This document shows positions 1-10,237 of a DNA stretch of 64,000 nucleotides, one piece after another. Origin of the DNA: Dolomedes plantarius (Eukaryota > Arthropoda > Arachnida > Araneae > Dolomedidae). The notes below the pieces were generated by a model that was given only the letters and a program-made list of their open reading frames with translations, did no database searches and was not told where the DNA came from. The stretch covers positions 59,644,935 to 59,708,934 of the forward strand of contig OU015493.1 of assembly GCA_907164885.2 (NCBI GenBank), given 5' to 3'. The translations under genes were made by a program, and so were the position numbers. The number at the start of each line of letters is the position of its first letter. The first letter of the stretch is position 1.

Positions 1-1560
1 GATGGCTATGTAATTCTTTATCTAAAAAAAGTAAAAATAATTCCATTTAATTAAATATCATTTTCATCTATATCGTTTTCGTTTTCCTGATCATGACTCT
101 ACACTGCGACGTCTCGAACACCCTTGGAGGATGGTAGGTTAATATCTCAAGACTAAAAAAATGAACATAGCACATTTGTGCTCTAAGATATCAATACCTT
201 TCCATGATATTGATCTTTTGGCGATTATTTTGGACTGCTATTTTGCAGTCATTATTTAATAAACCGCAGCAGTAATAATCTGCATTTTATGAAAGAAATT
301 TATTCTCAATTTATTTTAATTTATCCTTTAAAAATTGTTTCTTTTCCTTTTAAACTTTAATATAGCAATTTTTTCTAGCTCCCGAAGTGTGGGATTTAAA
401 CGCTCTATAGTCGGATACATGGGGGGAATCCGACCTTCGACATTATTTTGTCAAGGGATCATTATAAACGTAAATAAAGGAATTTTTTGAGATTTTTGCT
501 GCATGACTTCAATAAAATTGTTCAATTCAGAGTTACGTACTGGATATAATTATGTTCTGCGAACTTTAGTAATTTTTCTGATGTTTAAATATCGCTCATG
601 TGAACTACACATGAACTGTAATATTTCTCTCTAACTAGACATGTGTATATGTGTGTGTTAGCATACAGTTTATAGTATAATTTTAAATTTAATAAACATA
701 TGGTGTTAAAATGCTGTTAATTATCAAATCATGTGTGTTCGTTAAATATGGGGAATGTATTAAGGATTAAGTATTTTAGGTAGGGCGTGTGTCTAGAAAT
801 GATATACTCACTATCAAAAAATGGTTCTAAAACCATTTAAATTTGATAGCTTATTATATAAATACAATCAATCTAAAAATATTTTGAAAAGGATTCTAAC
901 ACAAATATCACATATAAAAGAAAAAAAATGGTAATCCAGAAAAAAAAAAACACGTAAATATATTTAAATTGCATCCCAATCAAAAAATATTGATTAAAAA
1001 ATCCATCCTTAGCTATTAGACGTAGAATAAGATACTTTTAAACTTTCTGATAATTTTATACAATAATTTCCGAAGCTTTGGTACTTTGCTTTCGTAGAAA
1101 AGGGGAAAAGGCAACGAACCCGTGAAATGGAAAATAATGATTACATTTGCTGGGAAAACATAGTAAAATGTTATTTCATTTCTTTTTACTTTTTATTCGT
1201 CCGAAGAAATAATAATTGAAAAAATTACATAGACTATTCTAGCAGAAATGAGAGGTTATGATTACTTTAAACAAATAGTTATAAATAATGCAACCGTTAA
1301 CAGCATATATTTCATTTCTGTGAATTCCTGTTACAATACATTATTATAAACAGTTTAACAAAACATACTTCTATTCTGTAGATGACGTTAGAGAAGAGAT
1401 GGTAGTACTCTTGCTCCTACGTCATTGGTGACAGGCAAAACAATTTAACTGATTTTCATGTAACCTATACGTATAATGATGTGTGTGTTGTTTTTATGTT
1501 TTTGAAAAAAAATTTAAACTTAAGTAATAATGCTTAAAAATAAGTTTGCTACATAAACAG
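1..1560. other. A+T-rich sequence, no feature recognised
   Basis: No open frame of note, no TIR pair and no promoter-like island were seen. The sequence is A+T-rich with short homopolymer runs. I see nothing to annotate here. Confidence 0.6.
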
Positions 1561-1800
1561 TTTCTTTACAAGCCGTTGCTGCGCCAATTGCCATATCTAT
1601 GATGGATCTGAACTCTCTCTGTTGCGAACGATAAGGAGTCTCTGGGTTCGAGTCCCCTGGATAGAACTGATGTTGAAGCCCTTCGAAATAGGCTTTAAAC
1701 CGTGACTCCCAGTCTGTTTTGCTTCCGTATCACTAAAGATGACCGAAGTGCTCTCAGAACCAGCCAACCAACTCTAATGATATGCATTTCCCGCAATAAG
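1561..1800 (+). repeat. Probable tRNA-derived SINE relic (B box present)
   Basis: Positions 1645-1655 read GGTTCGAGTCC, which matches the RNA polymerase III internal B-box consensus (GGTTCGANTCC) at every position. A clear A box is not found 30-60 bases upstream, and the flanks do not fold into a tRNA cloverleaf, so this is not an intact tRNA gene. The sequence after the box is less A+T-rich than its surroundings, as expected for a SINE body. No second copy was noticed in the window. A chance 11-base match in 64 kb is unlikely but possible. Confidence 0.35.
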
Positions 1801-2350
1801 TCATCAACTTCAATCACCATTAAAATTTCGAATTGGTAAGAGTGCTGATTATTTTCTTTTTAAAAAAATCTAGTCAGTTTTGACTGTCGTCTTACCCATA
1901 TACATAAAGAGCCATTATATTGAGAAATAACCTTTATTAGAGGTAACACATCAACTAACGAATTCCCATATGGATGTTTATAAATATTTTGTATCAAGCT
2001 CATAATTAGTAACTCAAAGTGGCTTAATATGATCCTGATATAAAATATTTGGCATCTGATATTCAAGAGAAAATGTTTCAATAATAATAATTAGTTACGA
2101 CAATAATTATAATAAAAAAGTTAAGGTTAATGTTTTGTTGTTTATTTTCATTGACACACTTTATTATTATAGACGATTGATTTTCTCATAGCTCAGTAAA
2201 ATGGTTTTTCATTAACACACTAAAAGTTATGTTTTCATTAGAACTAATCTCATACAATCCTCACCTTTCAATAATAGTCAGTAGATCAGAACCCATAAAA
2301 TATACTTTCTAAATATTTGCCGCGGGGACATACACATGTTCCCCATCCAT
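1801..2350. repeat. Outlying unit of a diverged local repeat family
   Basis: Two blocks match the repeats at 4.0-6.8 kb. One is the motif around 2050 (GGCATCTGATATTCAAGAG), which resembles 5597-5617. The other is the block at 2285-2318 (CAGAACCCATAAAATATACT followed by TTCTAAATATTT), which resembles 5122-5155 and 5816-5852. The 73-codon minus-strand frame at 1860-2081 covers this block, has no recognisable domain and is probably chance. Confidence 0.4.
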
Positions 2351-2705
2351 GTATTGGACCTAGGATTCTAAACCTTTTTACGTTTGAGGCACCCTTGGGA
2401 ATGAGATTAGAAACTCGGAGTTTATAATTTTTTCAATATTTTACATATTTAATCAAAGCAGGACATACATCAGGAACATATCAAATTTAAGTTCAAATAA
2501 ATACTTAATAACTTGCTGATTTTATTTATTTATTCGATCAAACAATAAAATAAAAAAATGAAAGAATAATCGCCTGGCTAGAAAGAGTGACATCTCAACT
2601 CTTGTTAAAGCCAGTTTAAACTGGTTATATAGTCGTTTGCATATCAAAACGCCGTAGTAATTTTCCTTTACTGAGAAGGCAATGTACTAAAAAATTTTCT
2701 TCGGA

Positions 2706-3765
2706 ATGGATCAACATTGTAACATTAAATTTTGTTACAAATTAGGGAAATCTGCTACCAAAACTTTATAGATGATTCGAACAGTATATAGTATATAGTG
2801 ATGCATCGTTATCAAGAACACAAGTGCATGAGTGATACAATCGCTTTAAATGTGGATGAGAAAGCATTGAAGATGAACCAAAGGCCCTTCAACTTCAAAG
2901 AATGAAAAATTGTGGAGAAATTTCTTTCTTTGGTAAAAGCTGATAGAAATGTAATAACTCAGAAACTTTCAGACGTGCTTGGGATAAGCAAAGAAAGCTG
3001 TAGATTAATTTTAATTTAAAATCTGAAAATGAAAATGTTTGTGCTCGATTTGTGCCTCGGATTTTGACAGAACAGCAAAAAGAAGACAGAAAAGCTTGCT
3101 TTGAAGATTTGCTGACTAATGCGCAACAGGACAACAATTTTTTGAAGTGTATTATAGCAGGAGATGTGACCTGATGCCTACAATACGACCCAGAAGCAAA
3201 AAGACAAAGGGCACAGTGGAAAAGACCGTCTTCTCCCATACAAAAAAGCAAACAAAACACGATGTCAAAATCAAAGACTCCGGGGTGCTGATTGCATTTT
3301 TTGATTACAAAGGACTTAGTCACCACGAATTTGTTCCTGAAGATCAAACAATTAATCAGTATTTTTACAATGAGGTGCTTTTTCGATTAAGATACGGGAT
3401 AAGGCGAGTTAGGAAGGAACTGTTTGATTCTAGGCAATGGTTTCTTTTACACGATAATGCTAGGCCTCAAACAGTCATTTCTGTACAACAATATCTTGCT
3501 AAGCATTCAATTACAGTGATAAATCACCCACCATATTCTCTCGACTAATCGCCAGCTGATTTTTTCCTTTTTCCGAATCTTAAAATGGCCATGAAAGGAT
3601 AGAGATTGGAAAATTTCTCGGATATTAAATCAAATGTTACGCGTATTTTGCAAACGGTTAGTTCGAACGCCTATAAACAGTGTTTCGATGACTTGAAGAA
3701 ACGTTGGAAAAATTGTATACTCCTTTGGCCACTATTTTGAAGGAGATAAATTTATTTCAAAGTGA
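2706..3765 (+). pseudogene. Mariner transposase pseudogene
   Basis: The ancestral enzyme cut and pasted the element at TA sites. Near-full length is preserved (about 352 codons from the ATG at 2706 to the TGA at 3763; the family is usually about 345). The start is chosen because it begins with MDQHCNIKFCYKLGKS, the usual mariner N-terminus. Recognisable later blocks include YDPEAKRQRAQW, HHEFVP, FLLHDNARPQT, HPPYS and ADFFLFPNLKMAMKG, followed by a C-terminal KKRWKNCI and YFEGD. The three catalytic aspartates are visible at 3163-3165 (AGD), 3453-3455 (HDN) and 3558-3560 (ADFF). The last two have 34 residues between them, giving the D34D signature of mariner. The gene is broken by in-frame stops at 2769, 3172 (replacing the conserved Trp after the first Asp region), 3546 and 3600, and by frameshifts, one of them between the first and second Asp. 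Confidence 0.93.
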
Positions 3766-3787
3766 GTAAAATTTTTCTTATTTATAA

Positions 3788-3821
3788 AAAAATTGTCCGG
3801 TTACTTTACGGGCGCACCTTG
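3788..3821 (+). repeat. Mariner 3' terminal inverted repeat
   Basis: The sequence starting at an A-run and ending GGTTACTTTACGGGCGCACC then TTG, followed by TA, lies 23 bases after the transposase stop. Mariner TIRs have this length and location. The left partner is missing or unrecognisable. Confidence 0.7.
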
Positions 3822-4045
3822 TATTACACTAGAGAACTACAATGGAAATCACTAAAATTAGTTTTGTTTTGTTAATGTGAGACTTGCGATTGGTGCTTAG
3901 AAAACAAATGTTTGATATCAACTTAATATTTATTTTAAGAGGACCCTACTGATATTTTTTTTTTATCCTCCCAAAAAAATCTCTCGGCACCCTAAAGTGC
4001 CGCGACAAACCGGTTGGGAATCACTGCATTAGGATTAATCAAAAT

Positions 4046-5190
4046 CAACTATTTCCCTGTAAAACTACTTTCTCTGCTTTACATTCTTTTCTGCACAGCG
4101 GAACATGAAATGCAGAAACAAGATATCTCTCTCTGTTCCAACTTTTAGATCCAATGACTGTTATATAAATAAAACTTTTCAATTTGTGGTGATTTAATGA
4201 ATTTATGATGATTCACCATATTAATGATATTCTTTTTTAAATGTATCCTGTTACTAGACCACCCATGCAACACTTTCTTCACAGGTTATGGAAAATTTAT
4301 GACAATTTCAAAATAACCTCCAACTGAATCGGTTTTTTAAATATATTAAAATTGAAAACTCTTGCTAAATAATTTAGAGCTAAAGGTAAGTGAAAATATG
4401 TGAGTGTCTAACTCAAATGATTATATATGAACCTGATGTGAGGTGTTTGAAACCTGATATTTAACAGCAAAGATAATATTGATATATAGTTGGTATTTAC
4501 TTTATATTGTTTATTTTCAGAGATACATATTGTTGTTATATGTGCTGATTTTCGTATATCACAACAAAATGATATTTTATTATTGAAATAAAAACTTTTT
4601 TAATTAATAGTAATTTTATGTACAGTAAAACCTCGTTTGTCCGGACTAACTGGAACCATAGGCAATATGGATAATCCGGGTAATATACAAAACTAAATTC
4701 TTAACTAAGCAGACTTACCGTTTATTATGATAAAAACTATGTTTTGTAACAAAATTGCATAGTATTGTTTACAAGACATTAAAAAATATAAAAATAATTT
4801 TTGACATAATTTCTTAACAAAGAATTCGTAAGTCTAGTAAAGCTTTCTTAAACTCAACAAAAAGCATTTTATTACCATAATGTTTTGTACAATCTCTGCA
4901 GGAACTGTACATTGAATCAAACTAAAAGCGAATATTTAGCGTACTTATAGTTGCGTTCTTTCTATCATAGTTAAAAATTATTATCTTATGTGAACATTAA
5001 ATAAAAATGTCTACAAATCTGATCCGGATTATCCGGAGATCCGGATAAACGAAGGCCGGATAAACGAGGTTTACTGTATATACATCCTATTAAATTTTCC
5101 TACTAGCAAGGAATTCCGCCCGTCAGGATCTCAAAATATATAGTTCTTAAATATTGGTCCTGCGGTCAAAAAGAAGATCGTTCTCCCTGC
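4046..5190. repeat. Diverged local repeat, unit A (split by the pogo MITE)
   Basis: Blocks in order: ACTTTCTCTGC (4066) then a TTTCTGCAC block; ACCACCCATGC...TTTCTTCACAG (4259-4285); GTGTCTAACT (4405); CCTGATATTTAACAGC (4452); and CAGGATCTCAAAATATATAG (5124), the last lying on the far side of the MITE at 4621-5078. The same blocks recur in the same order in units B and C. Identity between units is moderate with many indels, so the duplication is old. No protein-coding frame is shared between units, so this looks like non-coding sequence. Confidence 0.5.
4621..5078. mobile_element. Pogo/Tigger-type MITE with complete ends
   Basis: The left end reads TACAGTAAAACCTCGTTTGTCC and so on; the right end is its near-exact inverse, ...GGATAAACGAGGTTTACTGTA. 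The inverted repeats match over about 23 bases with one mismatch and one indel. Inner subterminal copies of the GGAT(T/A)ATCCGG motif lie at about 4668-4680 and 5022-5060. Both ends abut TA (4621-4622 and 5077-5078), the target duplicated by the Tc1/mariner/pogo superfamily. The interior of about 400 bases has no transposase frame, so it would depend on a pogo-type enzyme encoded elsewhere. It interrupts repeat unit A and is therefore younger than that duplication. Confidence 0.88.
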
Positions 5191-6190
5191 ATACCTAATC
5201 CAGAATTAACGAGCCGCTTACATAAAATCACATCCTCCACAGTACATCATCTACTGTGCATGAAAAAAAGCATAATTCAAGTTAAAGCACGAATACAAAG
5301 CCAAGAGAACTCTTATATTCTACTTATAGAACTTTTAGATTAATTTTCTGTTATTTAAATAAGATCTTTCTTTTCATGTTATTTTAGTTTTTTTTAATTT
5401 ATCCTTTCTGTGGATCACCCATAACTATCATTCTACACAGATTTTGAAAAATTCAAGCCAATTTTAATTTCACTCCAAATGAATTTTTTTTTGATAACTT
5501 GTAAATATCAGAAAAAATAGAACAAAAAGTAACTTAAGAAGTCATGTAAGTGTCTAACTTAAAGTAATTGAAAATTAACAAGAGGGTAAAAATACTTGAC
5601 ATCTGATATTCAAAAGTAAAAATAAAATTAACTTAAGACTGGCATTATTTTTTTAATATTTATCTATTTTTTTCGGTGTACGTTATTATTATATCTGAAC
5701 TCATTTTTTTATCGCGATAAAAGGAGCTTTTCAGTATTACAGTACAAAGTATATTAATTTAATTATAATGTTAAATAGTCCTCTTCCTATTAATAATGTA
5801 AAGGTTATGTCAGGAACTCCAAAAAATATAGTTTCTAAATATTTACTTTATTAATACGAATAGGACTGTTTAATATTAGCATTAAACGAATAGATTTTTG
5901 TTCTGTAATACTGAAAAATTATTTCTCATGAAATATTTAGAAACTGTATTTTTTTAGGTCCTGACATACCGTATACTTAATTTACAGAAAGAAGACAATT
6001 TAACATTAGTATAAAAGAAATAGAGTTTTGTACTGTGATGCTGAAAAATAATTTTACTGTGATAAAACATAATGAACTAAGATATAACAGCAAAGTATAT
6101 AAAAAATAAAATAAAATAAAATAAACATTTAAAAAATTAATGCGTTTTTAGGTAATTTTGTTTTTGCTTTTGGCAAAAATACATTCGCTA
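5191..6190. repeat. Diverged local repeat, unit B
   Basis: This unit carries the same ordered blocks as units A and C: a CATC(A/C)TCTACTGTGC-like block at 5243-5265, GGATCACCCATAAC (5412), CACAG (about 5438), GTGTCTAACTTAAAG (5550), ACATCTGATATTCAAAAG (5600) and GTCAGGAACTCCAAAAAA (5816). It also contains the fold-back segment at 5684-6085. No gene was seen. Confidence 0.5.
5684..6085. repeat. Nested fold-back (inverted-repeat) block
   Basis: The left arm from 5684 (GTTATTATATCTGAACTC, then ATCGCGATAAAA, then TTCAGTATTACAGTACAAAG) is the approximate inverse of the right arm ending near 6085 (GTACTGTGATGCTGAAAAAT, then GTGATAAAACATAATGAACT, then AAGATATAAC). Inside it is a second inverted pair: GTCAGGAACTCC...TTTCTAAATATT (5816-5852) against AATATTTAGAAACTG...AGGTCCTGAC (5932-5965). 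Such nested arms suggest a fold-back type MITE. No clean target duplication was identified. Confidence 0.5.
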
Positions 6191-6199
6191 TACCTACAT

Positions 6200-6760
6200 T
6201 TGGCTCAACACAACTTCCTATATAAAACAACTTTCTCTGCCGTACATCCTTTTCTGCGCACTGCAGAAAAACATGTTATAAGGTGAAGCATGATTTACAG
6301 AACCCATGAGATCGGTTCTAAATTTTGAATCTGATTGTTGTTGCTTAAACGGAAAATTTCTTATTATAAAGCTTCAACGAGTTGGCGACAAATTACCATA
6401 TTTATTAGTTACATTTTCAATTTATCCATTTCGCGAGACCACCCTTTCTTCAGAGATTAAGAAGAACTCAGTAATATTACTACTCAATATTACTACAAGT
6501 AAATTTCAATATTACCATAGCTGTGAGGAGTTTCGCAATATATTATAATTACAAGCCGTTGTGGAAGAAAGTAGAACTAAAAGTAAGTGAAATTAGTGCT
6601 GAAATGTTTATTTCTTTATTGCAGCATCTACACAAAAATAGTTAAATGTCTAACCTTGCAATCATATTTTTCAAAGTACTTCAGGATGTAGACAACTTTT
6701 GTAATTTCCCTGTTATTAGATTCGAATTTTAAAATTTATTTCACGTTTAGAATCTTTAAA
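6200..6760. repeat. Diverged local repeat, unit C
   Basis: The block ACAACTTTCTCTGCCGTACA then TCCTTTTCTGCGCACTGCAG (6227-6266) matches unit A at 4064-4099. GCGAGACCACCC...TTTCTTCAGAG (6432-6456) matches 4256-4285, and TAGAACTAAAAGTAAGTGAA (6572) matches 4377-4395. An 80-codon plus-strand frame at 6306-6548 lies in this unit, but the corresponding parts of A and B are not open, so it is probably not coding. Confidence 0.5.
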
Positions 6761-9652
6761 ACCATATGATCTATCTCCAGTATTTGATGTTTTAGAATAT
6801 AGTTTTAGACACATATTTACTAGTTTTGCGGGAAACAAAACTTTCCTGTATCAGCAGAGAAATTAAATCAATGAAATGTAAAATAAACCCATTATGATAG
6901 ATTGAACTTAATGATTAAAAATATCTAAAACTCGGTAGAAAGTGGACTGACATTCAGTCAAAATTTCAGAGGCTCGTTGAATATAATTTGATTATCTGAA
7001 TATAGTAAAATTTATTTACGTATGGACAAATAGATAAATAATGGATAATAAATAATAATAATTTAATAGGTAAATAATTTTTAATTTCTTATAGAATAAA
7101 GACGGCTGAAGTCCTTAAAACTATTCAAACAATCTTTTATATTTAAAGGTATCAAAGTTTTAATTTTTTACCCACTAAAATTTTTTGCCTATTTCAATCA
7201 CTTGCCTTACATTGAAGAGCAAAATTTTTACAGCAGGTATCTGATCTGAACAAATGAAAATCATTTCCAATATTTTAAAGTCAGAACCAGTTTCTAAGAG
7301 ATTTTGACCCGTGTTAATTTATGATTTGAAGGAAATTGTCTCGTGAATAAAGCTAGTATCCTAAATGCGGTATTTAGCTGACAAACTGACAGTTGAAGTA
7401 ATTAATTCCTATTATAAGGAATTAACAACTTCAAAGACTTACAACTTATTATACGTACAGTCGGAATATTTGACCACTTTTGGAACATAAATTTTAATAT
7501 GCCATTAATTTTAACATTAATTTTAATATTTTTGTTGTTTTATTACTATCAATTTAAAAAATCAATTCTTTTCATTGCATTTAAAATATAATGATAAAAA
7601 ATAGGTTTGATTACTCTCCCGATTTATATTAAGTAATTTGAAATTTATACTACTTTGTTCACTCAGAATTTTCAATAAATAAAGTAAAATGAAGTTTAGA
7701 AAGAGTTTTAACTACCTTATTTTTTATTATCTACTTTATTTTATTATTTAAAAAGTTTTACCATTGTGGCAGGCAGTTATCCTGCGTGGGGTTTAAAATC
7801 ACTTTTAATATTAATACCGACTTATTTAAATAAAGTAATTTAAATTTTCATTCATAATAATCAATGTGTAATAACATTTGAAATGAACGTCTTTAACGTC
7901 AGATCACTAGAATTATTTTCAACATAAAAGTAAATTATTAGTATTGAAAAATCTAGAGTACCATTGAAATTGGGTTTTTTATTTTCAAGTGAATGATTAA
8001 ACGCATGTTTTTCAGTTGAGATAATGTCCAAACACACACTGAAAAACACAACAAATACTGGCATAATTCTTTCCATCCATTTCCGGAAAAAAGTCTGTAC
8101 TATGATTATTTTTAACTTATAATGATATATACGCTAATTTTCACTTGTTAAAACAGTTCAGTCTTACAGAAATATCTTCCTCCTTTTGTCTATAAAAAAT
8201 ATTCCTCCTATATCCATGTAGAAAATTGCTTATTTTTCTTGATAAGTAAGTTGATTTTAAAACTCAGTACCTTTATGTCATTATAAAAACATTCGTTTTG
8301 TTAAAGAATTTATTAAAGGACGTATCTTATCCTCTTATTTACAAATTTATCCAATTTTCAATATGGGTTATAAAAAAAGAGCCAGTTTATTTAATGATTA
8401 AACTGGTATGAGTAAGCTCTCCAATGTAAGTTAACTGACGATTTTCTTGTGTAGCATAGCATGTTATTGGGAGAGGGTTATTTTGCTTTGCAATTCAAAT
8501 AATAAAAGGAATGACACTTCCGAGGACCATTTTTTTATACTTAGCGTCTCTCAAAACACTTCCGGTAGAATGGTATTATTTAAATGCATGAATAATGAAC
8601 ATAACAGTGGCAAACACCATTTAATCCTTTCAGAAATACTTCTAATCAGTACTCGGAGATAAAAAAAAGTGATACGTCCGTCAACTCTGCAATCATTAAT
8701 CACTCTAGAATTAATTTCGTGAGCATTTTCTCACATTTATTAACATGTTTGACAGTCTTATCTTTTCCTGTGTGGTTCAGCATAGCTGATGCACGTCTGA
8801 TATGTGAAGAATGGTAAGGACTCTGGTAATAATTTTACCACTTGCCTGTTGTTAGTAAAAGGTTTTCATTTGCTTCTTACTATCTTCCAAATTCAGCGTT
8901 ATAAAATAAGCAAAAAATATTTCAATTTTTAAATTGTAGTATTTTTTTTTGTAGTTGTTGTAGGCTGTTGTACGACCTTTACATTTTTTTCTAGTTTATT
9001 TTTATGGAATCACATCTAAAAATATTTTCCAACTATTATTCATTCGAACATTTTTATGTTCCTTTGAACATTCTAATGAAAGGGGAAGTGAAGAATATGC
9101 ATTACGTCTCTAACACGGAAGCCTAAGAACTAATACAATTTTTTTTACGGGTAAAAATTTAACATGACTTCAAAGTTTCCACATTAATTCCCCAAGAGAT
9201 GTGCTACAATACTTCTGTAAGAAACTAAACCTATTTAAATTTTTCCCTCAGTTCGTGTTGCTGATCACTAAAGAAGAATCATGATGAATTGTGTTCTCAT
9301 TATTTTGTAGCGTAACTTCTCTGTAAGCATCAAATAATGTTTTCCTGGCAACTTTTTTTACTAATTTACCATCTTTCAAAATACTCTAACACTTTTTCTT
9401 TTTCTCGGTCTTGGAGTCACAACCACGGTCTCGAGTAATCGACATTTTGCTGAAAATAAAAGCTTTGCCATAAAACAAACACATTTCGATTTCGACTTGC
9501 GAAGATGACAGCAAAAAAAATTTGATATCAACCTACCATCTTTTTAAAGTTAATATTGAATACTACATGAAAAATATTAATCATACATAGGAATTTGTAA
9601 CCTGTGACTCGATTTTAACCTCGATCACCTGTTTTAGTATGTTTTTACCTTT
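6761..9652. other. A+T-rich sequence, no gene recognised
   Basis: Short frames (for example 7861-8076 minus and 8447-8662 plus, 71 codons each) show no motif. Around 7454 the sequence TACAGTCGGAATATTTGACC resembles the end of a Tc1-type inverted repeat, but no partner was found. Otherwise I see nothing. Confidence 0.5.
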
Positions 9653-9660
9653 TCAGCAAC
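9653..9660. repeat. Target-site duplication, left (TCAGCAAC)
   Basis: An exact 8-base match to 9815-9822 on the other side of the MITE. Eight-base duplications are characteristic of hAT transposition. Confidence 0.85.
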
Positions 9661-9814
9661 CAGTGGCCAACCCAGGATTTTTTCTTGAGGGGGGGGGGGG
9701 GGGACGAGATGAACGGATAAAAATATTTATCATGCAAAATCAATATTCATAATGCAATTTCTATTTCTTTGGGGAAGCAGGGCCCTTGCCCCCCCCCCCC
9801 TGGGTGCGCCACTA
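9661..9814. mobile_element. hAT-type MITE, copy 1 (154 bp)
   Basis: It starts CAGTGGCCAACCCAGGA and ends as the inverse (TGGGTGCGCCACTA), and is bounded by the perfect 8-base duplication TCAGCAAC. A run of about 15 G near the left end faces a run of about 13 C near the right end, so one strand can fold into a long hairpin. The interior carries GATGAACGGATAAAAATATT, shared with copy 2 at 58991-59113. It has no coding capacity and would depend on a hAT transposase encoded elsewhere. Confidence 0.9.
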
Positions 9815-9822
9815 TCAGCAAC

Positions 9823-10237
9823 ACCTATTTTGGCAAAAAAGGCGCCATTGCGGCCTGCACTGAATGAAAGACTAACACATTCAATGTTTTAGTATTATAT
9901 TAATTTCAACATTTCCGTATTATATGAAACTTATACAGTCATTTCGAAACAGTAACTTTTATATTTAGCATATATAATAGTGATCCTAGAGAGAAAAATG
10001 CAATAGCCCTGAGAATTAATATAACGGGTCTGTTGGGAGATTTACGCAATAATTTATACATATTTATACATGCAATTTGTTTAAATATGTTTTTCCTCCT
10101 GTGCAAATTTCTTTTGTCATTTTAATGATTCTATTCTCAAATATTATATTCAGCCATTTTTAAGAAATTTTGAAATTTTGGCTGAATATTTTTCTTTGGT
10201 CTTTTCATTTGTTTGAAATTTACATTATTTTGTAGTA
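9823..10237. other. No feature recognised
   Basis: A+T-rich spacer between the MITE and the G+C-richer island. Nothing supported. Confidence 0.6.

Larger units (their letters stand above)
2706..3821 (+). mobile_element. Mariner-family transposon copy, 5' end not found
   Basis: This is a Tc1/mariner-superfamily DNA transposon. The 3' boundary is the sequence ending in GGGCGCACCTTG just before the TA at 3822-3823; its reverse complement (CAAGGTGCGCCC...) is a mariner-style inverted repeat start. No matching 5' inverted repeat was found in the 200 bases upstream of the transposase start, so that end is either badly decayed or lost. The element lies inside the larger hAT-type element at 2360-4026, so it inserted later than its host. 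With a broken gene and no 5' repeat it should be immobile. Confidence 0.85.
2360..4026. mobile_element. Probable non-autonomous hAT-type element, interrupted by mariner
   Basis: The right end, read on the minus strand from 4026, starts CAGTGATTCCCAACCGG and continues with a G+C-rich stretch ending in GGGTGCC. The left end, from 2360, reads CTAGGATTCTAAACC and then GAGGCACCC. Both fit the CAGTGATTCnCAACC...GGCACCC style typical of hAT inverted repeats. The 8 bases outside the two ends match at only about half of their positions, so a target duplication is not clear. Everything inside that is not mariner is A+T-rich without a long frame. The pairing of the two ends is inferred; the right end is the more convincing. 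Confidence 0.5.

Noticed and set aside
3147..3548. A 133-codon plus-strand frame as an intact gene
   Set aside because: It is the longest unbroken piece of the mariner transposase pseudogene, with its start created by a frameshift; the opposite-strand frame at 2895-3347 is its shadow.
7454..7490. Tc1-type inverted-repeat end
   Set aside because: No inverse partner, no transposase remnant and no defined TA boundary pair.
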